Of a DNA stretch of 35,193 nucleotides, positions 7,943 to 16,221 are shown in pieces; positions within the stretch are counted from its first letter, which is position 1; each line of letters begins with the position of its first letter. The stretch lies in assembly GCA_017445405.1 (NCBI GenBank), contig JAFSUD010000098.1, positions 1 through 35,193 on the forward strand, in the 5' to 3' direction. The position numbers and the translations under genes are program-made. The notes beneath the pieces are model-generated. The model made no database searches, was not told where the DNA came from, and saw nothing but the letters and a program-made list of their open reading frames with translations. Source of the DNA: Synergistaceae bacterium. Lineage in GTDB: Bacteria; Synergistota; Synergistia; Synergistales; Aminobacteriaceae.

Positions 7943-8892
7943 AACTGAAAGTATGCTCCTTCTCTTGTCTGCCCTGACGCTAATAACGCCATTGCCTGAG
8001 GCCCTATGCTCCCGATAACGTCGTCAGGTGTTCTCATCGCAAACGCTTCTTCTTCCTGCTCTGCCTGCGGTGTCTCGGGGGACGGCTGCGTAACTTCTTC
8101 AGGTTCAGGCTGCTTCTGCACAGTTGGTTTCTGTTTCCTGCCGGGCATCTCGACACACAGATAACCCTGAAGCTGCCCCTGCCACTCACACGCACGGTAA
8201 GCCCTGCCCCTGCCTTCGGGAGGCTCGCTCAGTCTCTGCCACTTTCCGCCCTGAGACTCGATCTCCTTAACCCACGCCTGACCTACCGCTGCCCACCACG
8301 TAATATCCTGCGCGTCAGTCAAGTCCTCTGTGCAGTCGTCTATCGTGAAGATTCCCGGCCTCAGCTTACGGAACGCAATAAACCTCGTGCCGTTGAGTCC
8401 GTCGAGCCTCACAATAAATTCATCACGTTCAGGGAGTTCATACGCATTCAGCCTCTCGAGTCCTGAACCGAACATGCTTATTGCCGTATCGTTGAGCCTG
8501 AGCAATCCCCGTGATGATATTGCGAAGGGCACAGGAGCATTCCACCACTCGGGATATTGCGGTTCGTCGGGGTATAAAGCTGTCTCCATGTTCCCGATGA
8601 ATGAGCCGGTGTTGCTGACGTAAAGCGCACGAACTTCCTGCGGGTACTCCAGACTCTCGGGACTGAACGGCTGAACTATTCTGCGCTGCACAAGCTGAGG
8701 GAGAGTCTTAATCATTGCATCAGCACAGCCTCGCTCAACGAGAAACACGAGCTGCCCCTTGCTGAGTGCTATAACTTCTCCGGAGTCGGGAATGTACACG
8801 GCATATTCTGCATCTGAGCTGAAGAGCGTCCGCAGAAAGTAGAGCAGCGTAGATTCTGGTGTTAAGTCCGGGAAAGTGTCAGGCCTGCTCAC
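7939..8892 (-). CDS. Unknown protein encoded after ftsY
   Basis: A 317-residue protein that I do not recognise. It is probably cytoplasmic, with no signal peptide or membrane segment. Residues 1-235 look globular, with Trp/Tyr-rich stretches (for example PEYPQYPEWWNAPVPF-like composition and ITWWAAVGQAW). Residues about 245-285 form a Pro/Glu/Gln-rich linker, and the tail ends in IGPQAMALLASGQTREGAYFQL-type helix. The start is GTG at 8892, 14 bases inside the end of ftsY and without a clear ribosome-binding site, so expression probably relies on translation of ftsY. The N-terminus mentions of short strands (EYAVYIPDSGEVIALSKG) suggest a small sensor-like or binding domain, but this is only an impression. 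Confidence 0.75.
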   Translation of the reverse strand: MSRPDTFPDLTPESTLLYFLRTLFSSDAEYAVYIPDSGEVIALSKGQLVFLVERGCADAMIKTLPQLVQRRIVQPFSPESLEYPQEVRALYVSNTGSFIGNMETALYPDEPQYPEWWNAPVPFAISSRGLLRLNDTAISMFGSGLERLNAYELPERDEFIVRLDGLNGTRFIAFRKLRPGIFTIDDCTEDLTDAQDITWWAAVGQAWVKEIESQGGKWQRLSEPPEGRGRAYRACEWQGQLQGYLCVEMPGRKQKPTVQKQPEPEEVTQPSPETPQAEQEEEAFAMRTPDDVIGSIGPQAMALLASGQTREGAYFQL

Positions 8893-9805
8893 TGGTCATC
8901 AATGCTTCTGCAAAGTCCCGGGGGCTGAACGTGCTCAGGTCGTCTATACCTTCGCCGAGTCCGATGTACCTGACCGGAACGCGCAGCTTCTTCGCGATGG
9001 AGATAACTACTCCGCCTTTAGCTGTGTTGTCGTACTTCGTGAGAATTATGCTCGTGATGGGTATGATGCTGTTGAACGTCTCGGCCTGTGCTGCAGAGTT
9101 CTGCCCGAGTACTGCGTCGAGCACAAGCACCGACTCGAGTCTGTCCTCTCCCGCCTCACGCAGCAACACGCGGTGAATTTTGCGGAGTTCCTCCATCAGG
9201 TTATGTTTGTCGTGGAGTCTCCCTGCGGTGTCAACGATTACTACATCAGCATGTGAACTCTCTGCAGCTTTCCATGCATCAAAGGCTACTGCGGCGGGGT
9301 CTGACCCTTGCCCTTGCGCAACTACCCTAACGCCCGAACGTTCGCCCCATATCTTGAGCTGGTCTACTGCTGCTGCCCTGAATGTGTCTGCTGCGGCCAG
9401 GACTACAGATTTCCCCTGACGCTTGAACATCATCGCGAGCTTTCCTGCTGAGGTAGTCTTTCCGCTTCCGTTCACGCCTATCATTAACAGCACCAGCGGC
9501 TTATTCTTGAGCGAGAACTCCTGCCCCATGCCGTCAACTGCTTCAAGCTCTTCTGCTATCTTGTCCGTGAATATGTCCCTCAGCTCTCCGCTGGACTTTA
9601 CGCGCCGTGTCTTGGCCTCACTCTTCAGGAAGTCAATCATCTCTTCCGTGAAGTCAAGCCCTGCATCTCCGGTGATGAGCTTCTCCTCGAGGTCGTCCCA
9701 GAACTGCGGATCTATCTTGCCGGAAGAGAAGAGTCGCGATATTCCTCCGCTCCATTTCTCCCGCACACCTTTGAGGCGTTCACGTAGCTTTGCGAATAAT
9801 GCCAT
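8879..9805 (-). CDS. ftsY: Signal recognition particle receptor FtsY
   Basis: SRP-GTPase that docks SRP-ribosome complexes at the membrane for co-translational insertion. It has 308 residues: an N domain helix bundle (about 1-95), then the NG GTPase with P-loop [15 protein letters not shown] (110-124), the [12 protein letters not shown] insertion motif, G3 [13 protein letters not shown]4 [10 protein letters not shown] and the closing [17 protein letters not shown]. The acidic A domain found in E. coli FtsY is absent, as in many bacteria. The very acidic protein encoded just upstream is an intriguing neighbour in that light. ATG 9805 overlaps the upstream stop as TAATG, so the two genes are translationally coupled. 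Confidence 0.97.
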   Translation of the reverse strand: MALFAKLRERLKGVREKWSGGISRLFSSGKIDPQFWDDLEEKLITGDAGLDFTEEMIDFLKSEAKTRRVKSSGELRDIFTDKIAEELEAVDGMGQEFSLKNKPLVLLMIGVNGSGKTTSAGKLAMMFKRQGKSVVLAAADTFRAAAVDQLKIWGERSGVRVVAQGQGSDPAAVAFDAWKAAESSHADVVIVDTAGRLHDKHNLMEELRKIHRVLLREAGEDRLESVLVLDAVLGQNSAAQAETFNSIIPITSIILTKYDNTAKGGVVISIAKKLRVPVRYIGLGEGIDDLSTFSPRDFAEALMTSEQA

Positions 9806-12800
9806 TATCTGCCTGTCCTCCTGCGCATGAAAATGAACTCGTAGCCGGGCTGACCTGTCGTCGAGTCCCTGTTGCGCATTGAGCCTACTACCTGCCAGCC
9901 TTCACGTCCTCTTTCAGCCATACGCACGGGAATATTGGGGTCAGTGATGAAGTCGATAGAGTAATCATAGACAGGAGGTGTCTGATCAATGACAGTGCCG
10001 GCCTCAAACGATCCGGAGTTCATAGCAGCCATAGTTAGCTTGTCAGAGAGATTGTGTAACTGCCAGAGCAATAACCCTCCGACAATCAGGAGCAGAGTAA
10101 GCAGTATGTTAGTGAATAATCCTGCTTTGCCTGATGATGTGCCGTCTTTCTTGGCCTTGAGTTTGTCGCGTATTCCCATAGTCTTCTCTTTCTCCTTCTG
10201 TTCTCCCGCATCAGCTATGTATGATGCTGAAGGCGTTATCTCTTCCGGCTCTGGTTCTGGAGCTGTGATGTCTTCCTGTGAAGTGCCTGCGTCGTCGTCA
10301 TAAAATGAAGCTGCCTCCCCGAATGATGACATGTCCAAGCTGCCATCGTCGTCTTCAAGGTCTGATGCCTCATTGTCTGTTAATAAGCTGTCTTCCGGCA
10401 TGTCGTCTTGTGTGTCTGCCTCCTCGTTCTGTGAGTCTAAATCTATGCTGTTATCTTCCGGCATGTCGTCAAAACCGGAAGGAGTATCTGCCTCTTCGTC
10501 GTGAGAGTCCTGCTGTGAGAATGCTGCTATTTCCTGAGCGAGTCTGTCTTCTGCGGTGAGCGGTTCACTGTCCGGAGTGCTCTTGCCGAGATTCACGGGA
10601 CTTGCTGCAAAGCCGAGAGTGCCGGGGTCTTGAGCGGGCTGTTCTTCTTCAGGATCGGGAGATGACTCCGGCTCGTCGTCTCCGAAATCCGGAATGCTGA
10701 ACGGATCGAGCATTTCGTTGTCTTCAGCTTCATCATCAATAGATTCTGTGTCATGCTCAGGTTCATTATTCTCTTCAGGCTCTTCATCTTCTGAATCCTG
10801 AATACTGAACAGGCCGGGCATATCGCCGTCTTCTTCATCATTAGTGCTTTCGCTGGCGGCATCATCAGCCTCATTAATGCTGTCTGCTGAGGTCTGGTCT
10901 TCCTGTTCTTCTACATTCTGGTACGCGGAAAAATCAGGGAGAAAGGGCTGCTCGTCCTCCTCCTGCTCTAACGGCTCATCATCAAGGCCGAAAGACGACA
11001 CAGGATCAGGGATCGGCATTTCGTCAAATGGGTTGAGATCGTCCTCTAAGTTCTGGTGAGCGTTATCCTGAGCTATGCCTATGGGAGACTCGGAGATTGC
11101 CTGAGAGATATTCGCAATGAGCTTGTCTTCTGCGGACTGAGGAACAGAAGTGTTAATGCTGTCCTGATTAGCTGCAAAGAAATTTTCAGGCAGCCTGTAG
11201 GGTTCAGAGTCATCATTTGAGTCGAGAGAGAGGGGGCTTCCTGTCATGGCTTCGGCTATGTCTGCCATCAGCTTATCTTCTGCAGTCTTAGTTGTCTCCG
11301 GCATAGTAATAGATACTGGTGCGGATTCACTTTCGGGGTCTGTTTCCTGCGGTTCTTCCTGAAGCTGCGGGAGATTATCGTCAACACTGACGACGAGGTC
11401 AGCAGCAGGAGAGAAGGCCTGTATGTCGTCCGGTTCTTCCGTGAACTCCGAGATGTCATCGTCAGCCTGTGTAATGTCGATGGGTTCATCAGGTTCACTG
11501 AAGCCTGAGCCAATGACGGGAATATCTGTGAGTTCACCTTCAGCGTCAATAACCGGGATTTCGGGGAGTTCGTCCTCGATTTCCTGTTCGGACTCGTCGA
11601 CCAATTCGGCGGGAATGAGAGGCTCTGTGTCCTGAGAGTCTGATTCGGGAGCTGCCTCATCTTGCGACGGTTCAGATTCGATGTCCGAAGTCGTTATGTC
11701 GCCCTGCAAAATATTCTGCTCTGGAGCTGTTGTCTCTTCTTGGAGCAATTCCTGCTCGGGAGTCGGAGCTTCTTGCTGTGCATTAATAGCTTCTGACTCG
11801 TGAACGTCCTGCTCAGGAGCAATAGCCTCACTCTGTGCCAGTTCAGGCGCAATGTCTAAAGGCTCTGTGTTGTCAGCTTCAGCTTCGGGAGCAGGTATTT
11901 CATCATTCGGCATCTCCTGCACGTCGTCGTGAACTGGTAGCTCGGGAGTCGGGGCTTCATGCTGTGCGTCAATAGCCTCTGAGTCGTTAATGTCCTGCTC
12001 TGGAGTAACAGCCTCACTCTGTGCCAGTTCAGGCGCAATGTCTAATGCCTCTATGTTGTCAGTGTCAGCTTCGGGAGTAGGTGTCTCGTCATTCGGTATC
12101 TCCTGCACGTCGTCGTGAACTGGTAGCTCGGGAGTCGGGTCTTCTTGCTGTGCGTCAGTAGCCTCTGAGTCGTGAACGTCCTGCTCAGGAGTAATAGCCT
12201 CACTCTGTGCCAGTTCAGACGCAATGTCTAAAGCCTCTGTGCTGTCAGTGTCAGACTCGGGAGCAGGTGTCTCATCATGCGGCATCTCCTGCGCATTGTC
12301 TTGAACTGGTAGCTCGGGAGTCGGGGCTTCTTGCGGTATGTCAATAGTCTCTGAGTCGTGAACGTCCTGCTCGGAAGTAGCAGCCTCATTCTGTGCTGGT
12401 TCAGACGTAATGTCTAAAGGCTCTATGTTGTCAGCGTCTGTTTCATGAGCAGTTATATCGTCAGGTGTTATTTTCGGCTCGTCGTTATGAGACTTTGTCT
12501 CGTCTGAAATCTGCTCTGAGGTCGCCTCACTCTGAGGAATTTTCTTCGGTTCATCAATAGCTTCTATTTCGTTAATGTCCTGCTCTGGAGCAACAGCCTC
12601 ACTCTGTGCCAGTTCAGGCGCAATGTCTAATGACTCTATGTTGTCAGTGTCAGCTTCGGGAGTAGTTATCTCATCATTCGGCATTTCCTGCCCGTCGCTG
12701 TGAACTGTCGGCTCGGAAAACTGGTCTTCTTGCTGTGCGTCAATAGCCTCTGAGTCTTGAGGGGCGGATTCTTGCGCTGCAGACTCATCCGGTATGAGTT

Positions 12801-14481
12801 CCGAATCAATATTTTGAGCCGTTGTGTTATCAGCATCTATATCGGGAGCTGTTGTACCGTTATTCGATATATTCTGTTCGGCTTCATGCGAATCTGGGGC
12901 GTGAACGTCTCGCCCTGAAGCTGTCTCATCCTGCACAGTTTCCTGCAATTCAGCAATAGCCTCTGCGTCGTCAGAGTCTTCAAAGTCATGCTCGGAAGCA
13001 GCAATCTCATTCTGCGTGATTTTCTGCTCGTCATCATGGATTTCTGCCTCATGTGAAATCTGCTCGATGGTTGTCTCATCCTGCGGAATTTCTTTCTGTG
13101 TGTCAATAGCCTCTGTTTTGTTAATGTCCTTCTCTGGAACAATAGGCTGCTCATCTTTTGCTGGTTCAGGTGAAATGTCTGAAACCTCCGCGCTGTTAGT
13201 GTCAGATTTTAGAGCTGTTATCTCATTATGCGGCATTTCCTGCACGTCGCCGTGTACTGTCGGCTCAGGAGTAAGGGCTTCATGCTGTGCATCAATAGCT
13301 TCTGTTTTGTGAATCTGCTCTGGAGCAATAACCTCATCCTGCGCTAGTTCTGCCTCGTTGTCCGAAGCCTCTGTGTTGCCAGCGTCTTTTTCATGAGCAG
13401 TTATATCGTCCGGTGCTGTCTCCGGCTCGTCGTTATAAGCCTCTGTATCGCTTGATACCTGCCCTGAAATCGTATCGTTATGCGAAATCTCCTCCAGTTC
13501 ATTAATAGCATCTGTTCCGTTAATGTACTTCTCTGGAGCAATAGCCTCATCCTGTGCTAGTTCAGCCTCGTTGTCCGAAGCCTCTGTGTTGCCAGCGTCT
13601 TTTTCATGAGCAGTTATATCGTCCGGTGCTGTCTCCGGCTCGTCATTATAAGCCTCTGCTCCGTGTGAAATCTGCTCTGGATTTACCTCATCATGTGCAA
13701 ATTCCTTCGGTACATTAATAACCTCTGCATCTTTATAGGCTTCATCTGGATTAGCAGCACCGCTTGTTGTTAGCTCCGCCCCTGTTCCCGAATCTACTGC
13801 GCTGCCAGCGTCCTCTTTAGCAGGGCTTATCTCTTCATGCGACAGTTTCTGCTGTGAAGAAATAGGCTCTGTCCCTCGTATGCCTGATTCGTGAGCAGCA
13901 ATCTCATTCCGCGAAATTTCCGGCTTCAAGTCCTGAGCTGCTGTGCCGTTAGAGTCAGACTCGGGAGCGGTTATGTCATCATGCGGTATATCTTGCACGG
14001 CTTCATTAGCCTTTGTATCGCGTGAGACAATTTCGGGAGACGGTATCTCTTCATGCGGCTCTTCGGGCTGTAATACCTCCGCCGTAAATTCCCCAAGACT
14101 CTTAGCCAGCTTGTCTAATACCGATTCTCCTTCTTCATGCCTGCTATTTTTCACTGCAGACTTAACAGCAGAACTCTTCTCTGTAACACTTCTCTTCGGA
14201 ACTTGCAGCTTCGCAGGTTTAGGTTCGGGCTTATGGGACTTCCCGGCATTCAGACTCTCCGCTACCCTTTTCTCGAAGTCCTCCATGAACGAATCCACTC
14301 TTTGCCCAACACTCGCTGAACCGGGCCTCTCGGGCTTACGGCTTTTCGTACGGCTCGCTCTTGAACGCACTGACCTTGACTCAGGCGCAGATGAATATCC
14401 GCTATACTCTGAGTTGTCTTTCTTGGGAGCTGTGCCTTCTAGTTCTTCTCGTAATTTGTCTTCTGCTGTCTTCTCACTCAT
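9805..14481 (-). CDS. Giant acidic repeat protein with one C-terminal membrane segment
   Basis: A 1558-residue protein of unknown function. Residues 1-130 are basic/mixed, followed by more than 1200 residues of Glu/Asp/Pro/Ala-rich, probably disordered sequence. The central part is built of roughly 20-residue sub-repeats (pattern PxxE..aPExDxxxxEaiD) grouped into 62-residue units. A basic patch (DKLKAKKDG) precedes one hydrophobic helix (about 1453-1473, ILLTLLLIVGGLLLW), predicting the long region in the cytoplasm and an 80-residue tail outside. The tail (REGWQVVGS...GYEFIFMRR) resembles DUF4177. The motif [ST]AED[KR]L recurs four times, first at residues 5-10. I start at 14481 (MSEKTAEDKL) because the ATG at 14520 would lie upstream of the inferred transcript start. 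The ribosome-binding site is weak. It is coupled to ftsY, suggesting envelope or secretion work. Confidence 0.85.
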   Translation of the reverse strand: MSEKTAEDKLREELEGTAPKKDNSEYSGYSSAPESRSVRSRASRTKSRKPERPGSASVGQRVDSFMEDFEKRVAESLNAGKSHKPEPKPAKLQVPKRSVTEKSSAVKSAVKNSRHEEGESVLDKLAKSLGEFTAEVLQPEEPHEEIPSPEIVSRDTKANEAVQDIPHDDITAPESDSNGTAAQDLKPEISRNEIAAHESGIRGTEPISSQQKLSHEEISPAKEDAGSAVDSGTGAELTTSGAANPDEAYKDAEVINVPKEFAHDEVNPEQISHGAEAYNDEPETAPDDITAHEKDAGNTEASDNEAELAQDEAIAPEKYINGTDAINELEEISHNDTISGQVSSDTEAYNDEPETAPDDITAHEKDAGNTEASDNEAELAQDEVIAPEQIHKTEAIDAQHEALTPEPTVHGDVQEMPHNEITALKSDTNSAEVSDISPEPAKDEQPIVPEKDINKTEAIDTQKEIPQDETTIEQISHEAEIHDDEQKITQNEIAASEHDFEDSDDAEAIAELQETVQDETASGRDVHAPDSHEAEQNISNNGTTAPDIDADNTTAQNIDSELIPDESAAQESAPQDSEAIDAQQEDQFSEPTVHSDGQEMPNDEITTPEADTDNIESLDIAPELAQSEAVAPEQDINEIEAIDEPKKIPQSEATSEQISDETKSHNDEPKITPDDITAHETDADNIEPLDITSEPAQNEAATSEQDVHDSETIDIPQEAPTPELPVQDNAQEMPHDETPAPESDTDSTEALDIASELAQSEAITPEQDVHDSEATDAQQEDPTPELPVHDDVQEIPNDETPTPEADTDNIEALDIAPELAQSEAVTPEQDINDSEAIDAQHEAPTPELPVHDDVQEMPNDEIPAPEAEADNTEPLDIAPELAQSEAIAPEQDVHESEAINAQQEAPTPEQELLQEETTAPEQNILQGDITTSDIESEPSQDEAAPESDSQDTEPLIPAELVDESEQEIEDELPEIPVIDAEGELTDIPVIGSGFSEPDEPIDITQADDDISEFTEEPDDIQAFSPAADLVVSVDDNLPQLQEEPQETDPESESAPVSITMPETTKTAEDKLMADIAEAMTGSPLSLDSNDDSEPYRLPENFFAANQDSINTSVPQSAEDKLIANISQAISESPIGIAQDNAHQNLEDDLNPFDEMPIPDPVSSFGLDDEPLEQEEDEQPFLPDFSAYQNVEEQEDQTSADSINEADDAASESTNDEEDGDMPGLFSIQDSEDEEPEENNEPEHDTESIDDEAEDNEMLDPFSIPDFGDDEPESSPDPEEEQPAQDPGTLGFAASPVNLGKSTPDSEPLTAEDRLAQEIAAFSQQDSHDEEADTPSGFDDMPEDNSIDLDSQNEEADTQDDMPEDSLLTDNEASDLEDDDGSLDMSSFGEAASFYDDDAGTSQEDITAPEPEPEEITPSASYIADAGEQKEKEKTMGIRDKLKAKKDGTSSGKAGLFTNILLTLLLIVGGLLLWQLHNLSDKLTMAAMNSGSFEAGTVIDQTPPVYDYSIDFITDPNIPVRMAERGREGWQVVGSMRNRDSTTGQPGYEFIFMRRRTGR
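11740..13720 (-). repeat. Tandem coding repeats, 186-bp period (some 213 bp)
   Basis: Inside the acidic protein gene the same DNA phrase (for example GCCAGTTC on the plus strand) recurs at 11837, 12023, 12209 and, slightly diverged, 12395: exactly 186 bases (62 codons) each time. The next copy, at 12608, is 213 bases on. Another nearly identical block of about 100 bases occurs at about 13353 and again at 13566, also 213 bases apart. High DNA identity between neighbours suggests recent unequal exchange, and copy number probably varies between strains. Confidence 0.85.
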
Positions 14482-14522
14482 AATTTCTCTTGCCCGTCCT
14501 TGTGTTCCGCTTTGCTGCAACT

Positions 14523-14551
14523 ATTATAAATCATGATGGGCATAATGAACT
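14523..14551 (-). promoter_or_regulatory. Promoter of the acidic protein-ftsY operon
   Basis: The -10 is a perfect TATAAT (minus strand, 14528 to 14523). The -35 is weak (AGTTCA or GTTCAT, around 14546-14551) and falls in the end of the tnpB-type remnant. The expected start is near 14516, giving a leader of about 35 bases to ATG 14481. Confidence 0.5.
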
Positions 14552-14703
14552 ACCGCCCCTCGCGGTTTCAGCGGCTTCCTGCTTCATTGAGGCTGCATCG
14601 CGCTGTTCTGCCAATGTCTTACGTCCTCTCCAAAGGCGTTATTTCCCTGCGTCCCACAGGTATAATATTTTTTCTGGTACGTCCCTTCCTCATAAACGTG
14701 CAT
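14531..14703 (-). pseudogene. Decayed 3' end of an IS200/IS605-type tnpB gene
   Basis: Two minus-strand frames joined by a frameshift read like a TnpB C-terminus. The first (stop 14584-14586) gives YYTCGTQGNNAFGEDVRHW. The second, one frame over (stop 14531-14533), gives DAASMKQEAAETARGGSS. SMKQEA followed by a short tail is a common ending of IS200/IS605 TnpB proteins as I know them, and the GxxGxxAxGEDVR stretch before it also fits. Nothing of the catalytic region remains; the sequence runs into the tRNA terminator at 14754. The remnant is therefore non-functional as a nuclease. Its position immediately upstream of the ftsY operon promoter means the right end now forms part of that regulatory region. 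Confidence 0.5.
14541..14580 (-). mobile_element. Right-end hairpin of the tnpB-type element (possible omega-RNA scaffold remnant)
   Basis: On the minus strand GGAAGCCGC is followed by the hairpin ACCGC-GAGGG-GCGGT (14566 to 14552) and then TAGTTCAT. A hairpin ending in TAGTTCA directly after tnpB is the layout of the right end of many IS200/IS605 elements, where it also forms the 3' end of the TnpB guide RNA scaffold. No left end is present. Confidence 0.45.
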
Positions 14704-14716
14704 TCCATTCTTACGG

Positions 14717-14754
14717 ATAATAATAAAAGCCTCCGCATTATTTCTACGAAGGCT
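14717..14754 (-). terminator. Terminator of tRNA-Glu
   Basis: On the minus strand AGCCTTCG pairs with CGGAGGCT (14754-14747 with 14735-14728, one G-U pair) across an 11-base loop, followed by TTTATTATTAT. It lies 16 bases after the tRNA 3' end. Confidence 0.75.
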
Positions 14755-14769
14755 GTTATTCTCTATTTC

Positions 14770-14845
14770 TGGTAGCCTCAACGAGGTTCGAACTCGTGTT
14801 TTAGCCTTGAGAGGGCTACGACCTAGACCACTAGTCGATGAGGCC
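14770..14845 (-). tRNA. tRNA-Glu (anticodon CUC)
   Basis: A 76-base cloverleaf read on the minus strand. The acceptor GGCCTCA pairs with TGAGGCT (G1-U72 wobble), and the D-arm is GACT/GGTC. The anticodon stem TAGCC/GGCTA encloses loop CTCTCAA, giving anticodon CUC, which reads GAG. The T-arm is ACGAG/CTCGT with loop TTCGAAC. The CCA end is encoded. It is a single gene with its own promoter and terminator. Confidence 0.95.
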
Positions 14846-14869
14846 ACTTCTTTATTTACGACGCGGGCA

Positions 14870-14898
14870 AATATACCACGAAAAAATTTTTTATGCAA
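14870..14898 (-). promoter_or_regulatory. Promoter of tRNA-Glu
   Basis: Minus-strand -35 TTGCAT (14898-14893), exactly 17 bases of spacer containing an A6T6 tract, and -10 TATATT (14875-14870). The predicted start near 14863 leaves a leader of about 18 bases before the tRNA. The divergent dehydrogenase gene begins 62 bases away on the other strand. Confidence 0.75.
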
Positions 14899-14959
14899 GT
14901 TTTCTTCATGCTGCTGTACAATATCTTCATCACACAAGAACGCAAAGGAGAAATTTTTC

Positions 14960-16132
14960 ATGCAGCCAGTCATCATAGGCACTGTCGGCGCAGGTTATGC
15001 TGCTCGCCTTCATGGCAATGCTTACCGTAAAGTAAGCACTATTCCGTTCAGGCTTAAGACTATCTGCGACACCAACACAGAACTTGCTGAAGGCGTAAGC
15101 AAGGATTTCGGCTACGAACACATCGAGGCGGACTATGACGCTATGCTCGCTGACAAAGAAATTAACGTCGTCGACATAGTTACTCCTCCGTTCCTTCATA
15201 TACCTATGGCTGTCAAGGCTCTTAAAGCAGGCAAGCATGTAATCTGTGAGAAGCCCTTAACCGGATATTTCGGCAGAAGAGGAGAAGAGAACATAGGCCT
15301 GACAACTCCGCGAAGCATAATGTATGAGCGTGTAATGTCGAGCATGAATGATCTGCGTGATGTTCTGAGCAAGACTGACCGCAAATTCATGTACGCAGAA
15401 AATTTTGTGTATGCTCCTCCGGTACAGAAAGCCGCAGAGATAATCCGAGCTAAGAAATCACGGATACTCTTCATGAAGGGAGAAGAAAGCCTCAAAGGTT
15501 CAAGCTCTCCTGTCGCAGGGCAGTGGAACAGGACAGGAGGCGGGACTCTTATCAGGACAGGGACTCACCCGTTGAGCGGCATGCTGTGGCTCAAACATCA
15601 GGAAGCAGAAGCACGCGGTGAAGATTTCGGGATTGCGGGTGTCTCTGCAGACGTAGGAGTAACGACAGCCTCGCTCACTGAACACGAACACAGGCACATA
15701 TCAGCACGGCCTCATGATGTAGAGGACTATGCAGCAGTTACGGTAACTTTTGCGGACGGGACAAAGTGTCTGACTATCGCTAGTGATACAGTTTTGGGAG
15801 GCACTAAGAACTACATAGAAATTTACGCCAATGACACCGCCTTAACCTGCAATATTACTCCGACTGATATTCTCAGCACATACTTTCTTGACGAAGACGG
15901 ACTCGACGACGTGTATATCTCAGAGATGCTCCCCTCAAAACTCGGCTGGAACAAAGCATTTGTCAGTGATGAAGTGATTCGCGGATACTCTGACGAGATG
16001 CAGGACTTCTTGGAGTGCATCGCGTATGACAGAGAGCCGTTATCAGGGTTCGAGATAGCGTATGAGACAGTGCAGGTGATTTATTCAGCGTATCTTTCTG
16101 CTTACGAGGGAAGACGTGTAGAAATAGTGTAA
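14960..16132 (+). CDS. Gfo/Idh/MocA family NAD(P)-dependent dehydrogenase
   Basis: A 390-residue oxidoreductase. The N-terminal Rossmann domain has GTVGAGYAARLHGNAY (7-22) and acidic Asp37 (ICDTN), which favours NAD. The diagnostic EKPL motif is at 97-100 (Lys98 catalytic). The C-terminal alpha/beta domain contains GGGTLIRTGTHPL, with the His of the active site. I start at ATG 14960, nine bases after AAAGGAG; a longer frame would run through the tRNA. Family members oxidise or epimerise sugars, inositols and related polyols. The substrate cannot be told from sequence. An inserted RRGEENIGLTTPRS stretch after EKPL is somewhat longer than usual. It stands alone, with ppdK downstream behind its own promoter. 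Confidence 0.88.
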   Translation: MQPVIIGTVGAGYAARLHGNAYRKVSTIPFRLKTICDTNTELAEGVSKDFGYEHIEADYDAMLADKEINVVDIVTPPFLHIPMAVKALKAGKHVICEKPLTGYFGRRGEENIGLTTPRSIMYERVMSSMNDLRDVLSKTDRKFMYAENFVYAPPVQKAAEIIRAKKSRILFMKGEESLKGSSSPVAGQWNRTGGGTLIRTGTHPLSGMLWLKHQEAEARGEDFGIAGVSADVGVTTASLTEHEHRHISARPHDVEDYAAVTVTFADGTKCLTIASDTVLGGTKNYIEIYANDTALTCNITPTDILSTYFLDEDGLDDVYISEMLPSKLGWNKAFVSDEVIRGYSDEMQDFLECIAYDREPLSGFEIAYETVQVIYSAYLSAYEGRRVEIV

Positions 16133-16163
16133 ATCCCACAATGTTTTTTGCTGTGAAATTATC

Positions 16164-16169
16164 TATAAT
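16164..16169 (+). promoter_or_regulatory. Probable -10 box of ppdK
   Basis: TATAAT lies 53 bases before the ppdK start, in the 89-base gap after the dehydrogenase. Only a T-run is available as -35. The leader would be about 46 bases. Confidence 0.45.
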
Positions 16170-16221
16170 GCTCTCACGTTTTCTATGTAACACACAAATC
16201 TTATTCAGGGAGTGATTCATT

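Noticed and set aside
10593..13154. Several open frames of 60-130 codons on both strands inside the acidic protein gene
   Set aside because: They are shadows created by the repetitive, low-complexity codons of the real gene, with Arg/Leu/Ser-rich nonsense composition and no ribosome-binding sites.
14807..14959. Longer N-terminus for the Gfo/Idh/MocA dehydrogenase
   Set aside because: The extension overlaps the tRNA and its promoter. The ATG at 14960 has AAAGGAG and gives the normal Rossmann start.
14584..14982. Minus-strand open frame of 132 codons
   Set aside because: It runs through the whole tRNA-Glu gene, its promoter and its terminator. Only its last part has meaning, as the tnpB remnant.
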